Positions 14,262-25,760 of a DNA stretch of 64,000 nt are shown here, piece by piece. This DNA comes from Parus major. Taxonomy: Eukaryota; Chordata; Aves; Passeriformes; Paridae. Below the pieces are notes generated by a model. The model ran no database searches. It was not told the DNA's origin and worked only from the letters and a program-made list of their open reading frames with translations. The position numbers and the translations under genes were made by a program. The stretch lies in assembly GCF_001522545.3 (NCBI RefSeq), contig NC_031799.1:42507645-42571644 (forward strand). The letters are read 5' to 3'. Position 1 is the stretch's first letter; every line of letters begins with the position of its first letter.

Positions 14262-15510
14262 TACTAGAAGGCAACAATGAAGAAAAGGCTCCCCCAGACA
14301 CTTTCTTCTCTAGGCTGAACAACTCCAGTTCTCTCAGCCTGTCTTCAGGAGAGGTGCTCCAGCCCTCTGATGATCTTCAGTGATCTCCTCCCAGCCTGCT
14401 CTAACAGGTCTACATCTTTCTTGTGCTGAGGATGCCAGAGCCAGATGCAGAACTCCAGGTGAGGTCTTACAAGGCAAAGTAGAAGGGGAGAATAACCTCC
14501 CTCAACCTGATGATCACTTCTCTTTTGTTGTAGCCCAGGATATCATTACTGTTCTGGGCTGGGAGTGTACACTGCCAATTCATGTCCAGCTTTTCACCCA
14601 TGAGAACCCAGAAGTCCTCCACAGGGCAGCTTCTGTGACTTCTCCCCATCTGTACTTATATCTGGGATTATGCCAACTCAGGTGCAGCATCTGGCACTTG
14701 GATTTGTTGAACTTAATGAAGTTCTCTTGGGCCAAATTATCAAGTTTATCCAGGTCCCCCTGGAAGGCATCCCATTCTTCTGTTGTGTCAGCTGGACTGT
14801 TCAGCATTGTGTCATCTCCAAACCTGCTGGGGATGGACTCAATCCCATTGTCTGCCATTGATGGGGATATTGAAGAGCACCGGTCCCAGCAGAGAGCCCT
14901 GATGGGCCAGGGCACCAGCTTCCACCAGAGCCACAACTCTCTGGTTGTATCCATCCAGCCAATTCCTTATCCACTGAATCAAATACATGATCAAGTCCAT
15001 CTATTAAGTCTGTGTCTTTCCAGTTTGGAGATGAGGATGTGATGTGGGACCATATCAAAGGCCTTACAAAATTCTAGATAGATGACATCTGTTGGTCTTT
15101 CCATGTTGATTATTGCCATCACTCCATCACATATTGGTCAGGCACAATTTGTTCATGGTAAAGCCACACTGGCTGCCTCAGAACATTTCTTTGTGCTATA
15201 GAGTATCTTCTAGGAGGATTTGCTCCATGAATTTCCCAGACACATGGGACTACAGACCACTACATCTGTGGTCTGTAGTTCCACAGATCTTCCCTTCTCC
15301 TCTTCTCAAAAATTGGAGTGTTTCCCTTTTCCAGTCACCAAGGACTTTGCTTGAATAACATGACTTTTCAAAGATGATGGAAGGCTTGGAAACAATAGCA
15401 GTTAGTTCCCTTAGGACCTTGGGATGTATCTTATCAGGTCTCACCAACAGGTGGCTCTTCCTGAACCTGGTTCTGAACCTGCTCTTTGCTTATGGTGGGA
15501 TGGGTTTCAC
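14262..15510 (-). mobile_element. CR1 LINE, internal/3'-side fragment, reverse orientation
   Basis: Antisense CR1. It starts in the 'ttctctaggctgaacaactc' block (about 350 bases from a normal CR1 3' end), then runs through the 'atgcagaactccaggtgagg', 'ccagcagagagccctgatgg' and 'aaggccttacaaaattctag' blocks to about 15510. Read on the minus strand it covers part of the reverse-transcriptase ORF, broken by stops and small indels. Its own 3' tail is missing, which is unusual because CR1 copies normally lose the 5' end. The 220-codon plus-strand ORF across it is an antisense reading. Confidence 0.92.
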
Positions 15511-15514
15511 TTCC

Positions 15515-16340
15515 CCTTCAGAGAGACCTTGACAAATTACAAGAAATCACTAATCATATGAAATTTAACAAGGATTCTGCACCTGGGATGGAGCAATCCT
15601 GGATGTGTGTATGGACTGGGCAAGAAGAGGCTGGAGAGCAGCACTGTGGAAATGGACCTGGGCGTCTGGTGGATGGCAAGTTGAGCAGTGAGCCAGCAGT
15701 GCCCTGGCTGACAGGAGGGCCAACGCTATCCTGGGGTTGCATCAGGCACAGCATGGCTAGCTGGGCAAGGGAGGGGACTGTCCCTCTCTGGTCTGCCCTG
15801 GGGCGGCCTCACCTTGGGTGCTGGGGGCAGTTGGGGTGCCACAATATTAAAAAGACATTAAGCTGTTAGAGAGTCTCCAAAGGAGGGCCCTGAAGATGGT
15901 GAAGGGTCTGCAGGAGAAGCTGTATGATGAGTGGCTGGTGGCATTTGGTCTGTTCAGCCTGGAGGAGACTGAGGGGAGACCTCACTGAAGTTACGACTTC
16001 CTCACAGGGAGGGGCAGGCACCATTCTCGTCTCTCTTGTGACCAGTGACAAGACTCAAGGAAACGGCATGAAGCTGAATCAGGGGAGGTTTAAGCTGGAT
16101 ATCAGGGAAAAGTTTTTCACCCAGAGGGTTGTTGAGCAATGGAACAGGCTCCTCAAAAAAGCGGCCACAGCACCAAGCCTGACAGAATTCATTAAGGATT
16201 TGGACAGTGCTCTCAAGCACATGGTGAGATTCTTGGGGTGTCCTGTGCAGGGCCAGCAGTGGGACTTTATGATCCTGATGGGATCACAAAGGATATTCTT
16301 ATTTCTACAAATTTCTACTCAGGATATTCTATAATTCTAC
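15515..16340 (+). mobile_element. CR1 LINE, 5'-truncated, 3' end present
   Basis: Clear CR1 3' region. It shows the 'ggctggagagcagcactgtg' and 'ggggttgcatcaggcacagc' blocks, the 'cacaatattaaaaagacatt' block, 'ctgttcagcctggaggagac', 'tggatatcagggaaaagttt' and 'tggaacaggctcctcaaaaa', ending in repeated 'gatattct' and 'attctataattctac'. A short stretch of 'tttctacaaatttctac' repeats lies within the tail. It begins within a few bases of the oppositely oriented CR1 on its left. Confidence 0.95.
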
Positions 16341-19300
16341 AGTTTTAAGCTGAAAAGTAGCAGAACTCAAGATAATCTTCTGAAATACCCCTAAGATCTC
16401 CCACTCCTTTAACTGCACTCATTAGAGGATGCTTGAAACATCCCTGAAACATGCCATTTTTATTTTGGCGTAAATATAGCCTTCTGCTGAATACTAAAAA
16501 ATAACCACCTGCTTGATATATTTCTCCTGAAATATCTGACCTTTATTGGAACAGTATGCATCAAGTTTACTAGAAATCATTAAAATAAGAAAGTCATGGA
16601 AATTTTGTGAAGTTTGTGCCAAGTAGTCCTTAATAGTTACCACTTGAAAACTATTAATAATATGAAGCAACAATTGATGCTGAAATATTTCTTATCTTAT
16701 CTAGCTCTTATCTTCTAGCTAAAATTAAAGGAGGAATTGTTATTGCAATGTGGATGGCCCGCCCCTGACAGTGATTACAAAGGAAATAGGTGCTCTGGGA
16801 CCTGATGTCCAAAAGTCAGATCTGTGGCAGACAGGTAGTAGAAGATACACAGTCAGATCTCTCATTCAGCAGAGACCAGATACGTAAATGCACACTGTAC
16901 AACACAAAATGAACATGTCATGCCTGTGCTGATTTTTTTCCCACATACCTTTATTGCTCTCTCAAGAAACCAAGCATAGTTGGCATCAGTGTATCAATTG
17001 AGTCACTATTCAAATGGAAAAGCTTTTCTTCAAAGATCTTTGATACACATTCTTAAAACAGGGGGGAAGCAAATGCCAGGACAGTGTTATTAGAGTAGCT
17101 TGTTTTCATATGTAGCTTTTTCTTTAGAAAATGTCTCCATAGGGTTGTTAAGTCATGGTACACAAGTACGTATTTCAAAGATTTTGTGGCCTCTGAAATG
17201 CATAAAGCAATTAAGGTGCTTCACATTTCTCCAGCTTGTGTTTAGTGACTGCATCTTGGCAATGAATATGTTGTTTTCCATTGATGTTTCTTTTCTAGGT
17301 CATAAGATAAAAGCTTCTTGGCTTTTATCTTATATAAAAAATATATTTTTTATATAAGATATAAATATCTTATATATATATATATCTTATAGCCAAATAT
17401 ATTGGCTATATTTACTTGTAACAAATTTTCCAGAGAGAACTTCATCAATTTTATAGTGAAGGCCAAGAATGAAGCTAACAAATAGATTTTTCCTTATTTT
17501 TTTCCATTTACAATTTATCTTCCAGTAGGAAAAACAGTATATTTTTATTAAAAAACTATCAAACAAACCAAACCAGCAAGCAAACAAACAAAAAAAAAAC
17601 CCACAGAAAACCAAATCAGTATGAGATGACAGAGAGAGCTCATAAGGAATTTAAAAGTAAGATATTCTACAAAAGTTAGTAAAATCCTATTTCTTTGAAT
17701 CACTATGTACCATCAGATTCTACATCTTTTCTCAGGAAAAGAAAAATAAACTAACATTATAGGGGAGAATTTAAGTACTGGTCTTCTTTATTATTATTTA
17801 TTATTCTTTATTAGTATTAAACATCAAACACACATGTTTATCACTGTATCTTACATCAGAGCTTTAAATCTGGCCTTTATGGCAGGCTCAGCTATAAAAA
17901 TGCCCAAAGTGAGGTCCAATGTGAAAGCACCTACAAACCACACTATTCATCTGTAAATACAGACGTTTTGTAAGCCTTGGATGGTTATACCTCCAAGGGT
18001 TAAATATAGCCTGTAAAAGCATTATCCTCGGAGTACAAATTTACCTTTGAAGCATTGCCCAATTGTACTTTGCTCCATGTCTTCACCTTTTCATCATTTA
18101 ATGCCTTCCAAAGTACTGCATGTGCCTGTTTCCAGAGTATCTTGTTCGCATGGTTACTGATTAACCTATGAGTGCTCTTAAAAGATTATCCTGAGACCAG
18201 ATACCTTGAAGGCCCTTGTGGCTTTTATTAACAGAATGTGGTTTGCCTTAGAGTATCACAATCCAGCTGTGGTTGATTATGTAGCTCTGAGCACATTGTT
18301 TTTAATTTCTGGAAGTGCGTGAAAAATAGCTGATTGTCCACTATATATATATAGATTTCACGTATTACAGCAACTACTGGTTGAACTTCTGTTATTTTTA
18401 AGCAAAAAATAACTGCTTTTCAGATGTGTGGGCAGTCTAGATCTTCATTATTAAAAGAACATCAAATGTTCATTAAATTTTAATATCAAAATCTGTGCCT
18501 TACAGACCAAGCATGTACATTTCTTTACTTTAAAAAATGTTCTTTAAATTATTGGTTATGTCCATTATGACTGAATTTGAAGGCTAATATTGTTTTGCAT
18601 CTTGCCTAGCATCTATTAATTAGTGGTTTTAAAATCCCCAAAAGTGCCATCAAATATACTAACAAAAAGAAGTATCACTTTTAAATTCAAGAAACTGTGG
18701 TGAGTTGCTGTAAGTAAGTGGAAGAATAGCATAGCTGTTTGATAAGTAGTTCAAGTGACTGTTCACAAAGTAACAAGCAGAATAACAACATTGTGATCAT
18801 GAGTCCCTTCTCCATTATCCCATTTATTCGTATTTTGTGAAGTGGTAACCCCATGGCTGCCGGGGTTGCCAGTAAAAACTTCAGTTTGAGCAGAACATCT
18901 GTCTCCCATATTAACTTCTCACATGGTGCCTCTGGCTGGCTGCTGAGTTTCCATTACAGTATGCTGGGGAAACTGGCAACAGAGGAAACTGTGCATTCCT
19001 TGGTTTGCTTCTGCTATTTAATACCCTTCTCTATCATGTTTTCTTCAGGGTCACCTCAAAGCAGACCTCATGTAGCCTGATGTGTATCTATCTGTGTCTT
19101 CCAGCTGCTAGGCATCTGACTCTTAAGTGTAATGTCTCCTCTATACGGCTGCTTAGTGATCAGTGTCAGAATGAACTATTGTCTACAATCAGACTATGTA
19201 GACTCACATTTTCCGTGCTGCTACCTTTTCCAATCAGCTGTGCTTCTGTAAAGGCAGTAGAAAATACTGTTATCATCTGCAAGATGACAGAAGAGGTATT

Positions 19301-19626
19301 AGCATGGGGACTGCACACTAAAATGCCCTAGTGCTATGTGTGTAATGCCATATTACAGTAGAACCAATATGTCACAAAATTGAACAGCATGTGGAAAGCA
19401 TAATTTACATTTAAACATTAAGATTTGTATTAGACATTAAATTTTTAAAAAGTGCTAAAGGCCTTATCACTAAGTTAAGCTGCCAAGAAATTACTGTTAT
19501 CACTGTCAAGGCACTGTCATTGAAAGCGAACCAGTGCTAACGGATCATCAATAATGCAAGAGTGAACTACACCAGAGATTTGCAGCATCGAGGTTTTTGT
19601 GCAAAAGGCTACAAAGGTAAATGAAT
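16341..19626. other. Non-coding AT-rich stretch with palindrome cluster
   Basis: No gene was recognised. The palindrome cluster at 17302-17410 and a short (TA)n at about 18343-18354 are the only structures seen. Overlapping plus-strand ORFs at 18853-19331 lack any known motif. Confidence 0.5.
17302..17410. repeat. Cluster of nested AT-rich palindromes
   Basis: Four inverted repeats lie in 109 bases. They are a 13-base arm pair 17302-17314/17321-17333 (ATAAGATAAAAGC), a perfect 34-base palindrome 17327-17360, a 7-base pair 17356-17362/17365-17371 and a 9-base pair 17388-17396/17402-17410 (TATAGCCAA/TTGGCTATA). A (TA)n run lies between the last two. Several arms share the word ATCTTAT and its complement. 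Confidence 0.9.
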
Positions 19627-19750
19627 AATCATAGAATCATAGATGGCTTAGACTGGAAAGTACTTTTAAAGTACTACTACATCTAGTCCAACCCCTTGCC
19701 ATGGATCTATGATTCCTAATCTGCAGGGAGGGACACTGTCTTCTGAAGCC
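19627..19750 (-). mobile_element. CR1 LINE 3' tail fragment, reverse orientation
   Basis: Starts with the antisense CR1 end 'atcatagaatcatagatggc' and continues with 'tctagtccaaccccttgcca'. Similarity fades after about 19750. Very short, old copy. Confidence 0.8.
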
Positions 19751-20056
19751 AAGATATTCTAGAAGTACAAAAGTGCTATGAAGTGTCAACCAAAACCCCT
19801 CAGTCAAGACATGTGAGTGTGTGTGTGTGCTTGGGGACATTTTCATTTAGAAATAGAAAATATAGCATCTTTTCATTTAGCCCTGAATTCAGAGTTTTCG
19901 ATTCAGGACTCCTTCAGTAAATATGCTTTACTTATGCAAAGTATGCAAGCAAGTTAGGAATGAATGTAAAGAATAAATTAAATTTACACTTTCCTATGAT
20001 AAACTATGCTTGTAATGAGATGTCCCAAAGAAACACTAGTACTTACTTGAAATGTT

Positions 20057-20510
20057 CAGGAGTGTAGGAATGGAACTAGCTGGGATGTACAGTGGGCCTC
20101 CAGATAACTCTGGAGGCATCAGTCTTAGGACATGGGAAACATGTTCATAAGTTAGGGAGATAAGAGTTGACCCATGCGAGTTGTTATGTAAATTAAGTTA
20201 TTCCTTATAAGGTTGTGTTTCTAGTTCCTGTTTCTGATTAGCTGGTTACATTTTCCATATTTGGTTATGTTCTGAGCTTGCATTTATGATTAGTCCCTGT
20301 GCCTCAACCCTACCCTATATATTGTTGTGTTTACCCCATTGTTTGGTCTTTGAGAATCATCCCATACTGCATACAGCTTTTACCCACTTTGTTATTTTCG
20401 TTCTGGTATTAAGTTCTTTATTTTCTGGTTAACTTGCCAAATCCATCCCTTTTATATCTCTTGCTACAACCCCTGGCTGGAGTTGTGCAGGTGCCAGTGG
20501 GACACAGGAG
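20057..20510 (+). mobile_element. Solo LTR, ERVK-like (6-bp target duplication)
   Basis: A 442-base element (20063-20504) begins TGTAGG and ends GGGACA, so it has the TG...CA ends of an LTR. It is flanked by identical CAGGAG hexamers at 20057-20062 and 20505-20510. A six-base duplication is usual for class II (ERVK-like) retroviruses. A TATA-like 'ctatatatt' lies near 20312. Orientation is inferred from that TATA-like word only. No internal retroviral region is attached, so it is a solo LTR. Confidence 0.75.
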
Positions 20511-21829
20511 CACATGCAATTTTGAAATATGAAAAAAAAGACAGGCTGTAAAGCAGTATATCTGAAGCGCAATTGGCTTACTTTAATACAACTGAAATCC
20601 ACTCTGCTCAAAATTAATTTTTTTTTAATCTAAGACTTCAAAATATGATACCTTGTTTTAATGATGACATATGTTTCCATTTACATATGAAAAATTTAAA
20701 TATGTAAAATCCTGCAAAAAATACCCTTGAAGCAGAATTATTGTAATGTCATCGTAAATAATGTATTCAATGTAAGTCATTGCTATTCTTGTGGAAATAT
20801 CTGTTTACTTTCAAAGATAATACTGTTTGACATAGTTTAAAAATAAGAATTTAAGTATTAATTAAAAATCTCCATTACAAAGCCAGCATGAAATAATCAA
20901 GCAATCTCTACTTTCTTTTTTATCTCAGGTACTTAGAAAACAGAAGAAAAACTGAAGGGAACAGAACTGATTTCTGTTTTTCTTCATAGGACTAGACATA
21001 CCAATGGGACTGATTTTGTCAAATATCATTTTGTTTTAATGGATTTTAAGTCTTTTATCAGCCTTGCCTGCACAACCCAGATTTTCCAGTTTGTAAGTCA
21101 TGCAGACAATTTTTCCCCAGGTTGAATATTCATTAATTACTATTCTCTTCTTCTCAGACAACAGTAAATGATGCCAAGAGAGTCAATTCTTAAAAACCAG
21201 CAATGAGACAGTATGGAGGAACTAATGGTAGACTTACTAGAGCTAGTAACCCTGGAAAAAATGAAAGTATTTCCTCCTTCTTTTGTCATCCTCACTTGCT
21301 TTTTTTGCAAGTGAAGATGAAAGACTTCAGTGCAACAAGTCACTGCCCTGCACTGCTATGTGGGTGTTCACAGGCAAGTGAGTTGAAAGATAAAAGACAG
21401 CTTGTCATCAAATTTTTTTGGTACTTGCTTTCTTTATGCATGGAATGCTGCAAATATCTGATTACTGAACTGATGGCCTACACGACAAAGCTTGTATGCA
21501 CACCCATCAAAGACCACAGGGTGACAACAGCAGGAGGGGGACTCCCCAGATAATATCCTCTCCTGGCTGCACCCACCCATCAAAGGCCCATAGCACAAGC
21601 TCTGAGGAGCCCAGTGGCAGGATGGCAGGCAGGAACTCAAAACAAGTCGTCCTGAGGAACAAACCACCTTGCTAAGGTTGTCACAGGACCTGTCACACTC
21701 CTGTCTGCATCCAGCAGGAAACCCATCACTAGGCATCAGGAGCACTTCCAGGCCATGCTTCTCACTCTCTCTCACAGGTTGGTGTCACTGAGGGAATTCT
21801 GGCTGTTTGGATCCTGGGATAGTTTCTAT
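20511..21829. other. Non-coding stretch, right part GC-richer and unexplained
   Basis: 20511-21470 is AT-rich and plain. 21475-21829 is richer in GC and has a 113-codon minus ORF (21775-21434) with no motif I recognise. It may be a further repeat, possibly the 5' part of the CR1 copy that follows. Confidence 0.4.
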
Positions 21830-23388
21830 GGCACCAGGCTTGCTGCAAACAGGAGGATTCATCTGTTTAAAAGGGTGGAATAGAATTCTAGCCTATGAGC
21901 TGGCAGCACTGACTGAGCAGTCTTAAAGGGGGAAAGGGACTAGATCAAGCTAGCTAGAGCCTGGGGTACCATGCCAGTGTTGGGGGTGACATGGACAGCC
22001 CAGCTGAAGTGCACCTGCACCAGTGCACCCAGCATGGGTTACAAACAATGGAAACCATTGGCAGCAGGAAGCTGTGATGTAGTTATCACCATGGAAATGT
22101 GGTGGGATGACTGGAGTGCTGCAGTGGGTGGCTACAAGCTCTTCAGAAGGGACAGGTGAGGAAGGAGAGGCTGTGGGTGGCTCTTTACATTGGGGAGGGT
22201 TCTGGCTGTGCAGAGCCCAGGGGCAGTGGGGATAAGGCTGAGTGCCTGTGGGTGACAGTCAGAGGGATGGCCAACAAGGCAGAGATCCTGCTGGGAGTCT
22301 GTCACAGACCACCCAGCCAGGATGAAGTGACATCTTCTGTCAGTGGATGTTTCATGATGACTACCCCTTGTTCTTGTGGGAGGCTTTAACTTGCCAAAAG
22401 CCTGCTGGAAACTCAACACAGTGAGAGGAGAGAGTATGGATCCTGGAGAGTGTGGAAGGTAACTTCCAGACACCGCTGGTAGGGGAGCCTACCAGGGCAT
22501 GCCCTGCCAGACCTGCTGCTCCCAAACAGAGAAGGGAAGTGGGAGATGTGGTGGTCAGAGGCCATCCTGGGCACACTGAGCATGGAATCAATTACAGAGT
22601 TTTTGATTCTTGGAGAAGTAAGGAAAGGGATCAGCAAAAAATTTGCACCTTGGACTTTGGCCTCTTTGGGACACTGGTTCAGAAAGGCCCCTGGGAAACA
22701 GCATTTAATAACAAAGGGGCCCAGGAAGGCTGGACATATTTTAGGGATGAAATCTAAAATGTGCAGGAGCAGGCCATCCCCATGTGGAAATAGATGAGCT
22801 GGCAGGGAAGAAGACCAAGCTGGCTGAACAGGGAGCTTTAGCACTAATTTGGGGAAAAGAGAGTATATGAACTCTGTATGTTGAGGTAGACAGCTCAGGG
22901 AGAGTAAAAGAATGTTTTTAGGTCATGTAAAGAAAAAAAAAAAAAAGACAGAAGTCCAACTAGAACTCAATCTACTCAAAATTGGTATAAAATATAATAA
23001 AAAGCATTTTTATAAATACGTTAACAACAAAAGGAGTGCCAAGGAAAAAAACATCTTTTATTTGGCCCAGGGTGGAACATTGTAACCAAGCACAAATAAA
23101 AGGCCTAATGCCTTCTTGGCCTCCGTCTTTAGCAGTAAGACCAGTTATCCCCAGGGCAACTGGGTGTCTGAGCTGGTCAACACCCTCCTGCAGGGAGCAG
23201 GATAGACCCCATGCAAACCAGGAGGAAATAAATCATCAGTGATCTGCTGTGGCTCTTAGAACTCACAATTCTGTGGGACTGGATGGATTCCTCCATCTGA
23301 GTCAAGGGAGCTGGCAGGAGAGCTCACCAAGACACCTCACCAAGAGATGCTGAGGGAGATGGGGTGTTTAGGCTGGAGAAAAGGAGGC
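21830..23388 (+). pseudogene. CR1 ORF2 5' half (endonuclease region), broken
   Basis: Translated pieces follow the CR1 ORF2 protein in order but in changing frames. They are a SMGYKQ segment, an ITMEMWWDDWSAAVGGYKLF segment (22095-22145 region, the endonuclease's Glu-containing motif in altered form), LWVTVRGMANKAEILLGVCH, then EPTRACPARPAA, VGDVVVRGHPGH and WTYFRDE. The match weakens after about 22860 and resumes near 23100 and 23340. Frameshifts and stops are many, so no active enzyme is encoded. The left limit is uncertain. The copy stops in the 'ctggagaaaaggaggctg' block at 23390 instead of running to the CR1 3' end. Confidence 0.85.
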
Positions 23389-24190
23389 TGTTGAGTTGAA
23401 CATGTTTTTATACTTTATCATTATATAACTTACATATTAATCATTAAACTTACATTGTTCTATTGTATGCATTGTTTTTACCCAAGCATGGATTTCTCAT
23501 GATCACCTCTCAACCCCCTAACATTGTTTCTCATGTTCTTTAAACAATAATTATATCTAATCACATCTAACAATTGTATCATTTATCATATATTGATTAC
23601 AAAGGAGCAGTTTCACATGATCTTTAGCAAGCACAAGGCCTAACATTTCCCAGGGCTTACTTTTCCCAGGGCTTGCCAAGCCTAACTTTCTTTCTAAGTC
23701 CCCAGATTTTCTATGATTTCAAAACCTTTTACTATGAACAGGAATGGGTCACACCCCAGGAGCAGGATGACCCGAGGTGGGACTAGAGCACTCGCTCTAC
23801 GGCTTTTTGGCTGTCAGTCTGAGCTCTGAGGACACAAGGACGAAAGGGAGGGCTTTAACATGGGATAATAGAGGATTTATTGCTCTGGGGAATCCTGGGG
23901 TCAAAAGACAGAAAATGTGAGTGTGCAACAGCTGAAATAGGGAGGTGTTCAAAGGGAGGGTACAAGGCATCAGCTGATCAGAGATATCCTGGGGAGGGTA
24001 AAAGGCAGGGTTCACAAAATCATCATCCTATGAGGGAGGTAGGGGGGGAAAGTTGGGTCACATGGACTAATCAAGTGTCGAAGTTTAGGGGATTTCTGAA
24101 GTGGAATTCCAAGCATGTGGTGGGCCTAAGACAGATTGACAGGAGACTCAGGGTAGATTGACAGTGTGGGGTGGGAGGGTCTCATTTGGA
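23389..24190 (-). mobile_element. LTR-like composite, reverse orientation (tentative)
   Basis: On the minus strand the right part carries pyrimidine-rich 'ccctcc' blocks and then AATAAA (23882-23877), as an LTR R/U5 region would. The left part has a TATA-like 'gtataaaaac' (about 23415-23406) preceded by a U3-like AT-rich stretch starting near 23650. The order (polyadenylation signal first, then a second promoter-like region) suggests two LTR pieces joined together. No matching target duplication was found. The family is not recognised with certainty. Confidence 0.35.
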
Positions 24191-25664
24191 CCAAACCATC
24201 AACTTGGGCAATAAAAGAACATACCATTAACAAGAAACACACTGCAACAAGGCAATGACTTACCTATCCCTACAGAAACAAGTCTTTGTTTATAACTTTA
24301 ATATTTATTGAGCATATTAGGGGAGTTGGATTCAACTCCTGGACTTATTTTTTTCTTATAGAAGTCTTCTAACATGTTGGGAGTTTTGTCTGAAAAAATG
24401 CTGATTGAGCACCATGGTCTTGACCCACTGATAATCTCAATGCACATATGAGGAGGCCCATCAGCCTCAGGTGGTCTATGCAAAGATGCAAAGTGCTTGT
24501 CTCCATGAAGTGGCAAATATTCAGAGTTTGGCTCACCATTTAAATTTTAACCAGCTACTGATTTTTGGAAGCAAATATATCTTATATTCCTATTTATTAC
24601 CAGGATTTTTCATGCCAGAAACACATGCGTATTTTATTTGAAAATAGTCAGAGTTTGTGCTGCCATTTCCACTGGAGGTAGATTCAAAAACACATTCTTC
24701 TGATGATTTGTAATTGTTTTTAATTTCCTGTTTGAAGCCACTCCTGACTGATGTCTTTTTCTTTTGTGATTATAACTCTTAAAGCCCTGATAGCTTTCTT
24801 TTTTTGCTAGGATTTATCCCCCTATGCTCTTCTAGAGAACAAGTATTGCCTTTCATCCCACTAGTTTAAAATGTCAACCATTTAAAAATTATGTTCACAC
24901 TGAACATTTGGCCTGTAACTGGGACTCCTAAATTTTTACAACATCCAAAATAAGACACAGCCAGACACCAGCCTTTCAGTTTGAAAATAACTGTTAACAA
25001 CTGGAAAACAGTGAGGAACAGCTTTCCAAGCTGTCTCTCAACTGTGGCCAACTGAGGTTTCCATTTTAACACAGTTAAAACTAGCCAGACTGAATCTTTT
25101 ACTATATTGCTGAATATAGGAAGCAAATAATGCCTGCCTAGCAACTTTCTGTGCTCCTTTTTCACTGATCCTTGAATACTATTGATTTTTTTTATTCAAG
25201 GATGTGGTAATGTGGTAATGCAGATGTGACCTTTCTGTCTTACAGGGCAGCAATAGGTAACACTCTGTACAGAAAAGTCTACTCCATCAGGTTTTAAAAA
25301 GCCTAAAAGAATAATTGAGTCTTTGCAAGGTTGCATGTAACAACAAAAAAAACGCAACTAGCATTTTCAGAAAAAAAATGCTTTGGGCATTAGTAACAAT
25401 TGCTAAATATGAATAATTATTCTGTTGGTGAGGCACAAGTGCTTCTGTTTATTCCACACATTATTCTGGAAAATAAAGATTATTTACTTACCCTAGAAAA
25501 AAAGCAAACTTAACTCACTAAAGACTGTGGAAACACTGAAATATCTTGAGGATTTGTCACGAGCTTTTAGCTTGTTTAAAAGAACACATGGTGAAATTAT
25601 TGCATTTCATTAAATGTCTAATCTCTTCACAATCAAGGGGATTAGTCATGAGTTAATCGAATCA

Positions 25665-25760
25665 TTAACCCAAATAAACTGGTATCATAATCTGGATTCC
25701 AGAATGAAATCCTTAACCCAAATAAATTGGTGTCATAATCTGGATTCCAGAATTAAATCC
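25665..25760. repeat. Tandem duplication, 2 x 48 bases
   Basis: 25665-25712 and 25713-25760 share a 48-base unit beginning ttaacccaaataaa, with three visible differences. In one frame this yields a repeated SLTQINW..HNLDSR peptide, which is a by-product of the duplication and not evidence of a gene. Confidence 0.9.

Noticed and set aside
14380..15042. 220-codon plus-strand ORF
   Set aside because: It is the antisense reading of a minus-strand CR1 copy and shows no protein motif of its own.
22452..22757. 101-codon plus ORF resembling an endonuclease-type protein
   Set aside because: It is part of the frameshifted CR1 ORF2 and not an independent host gene.
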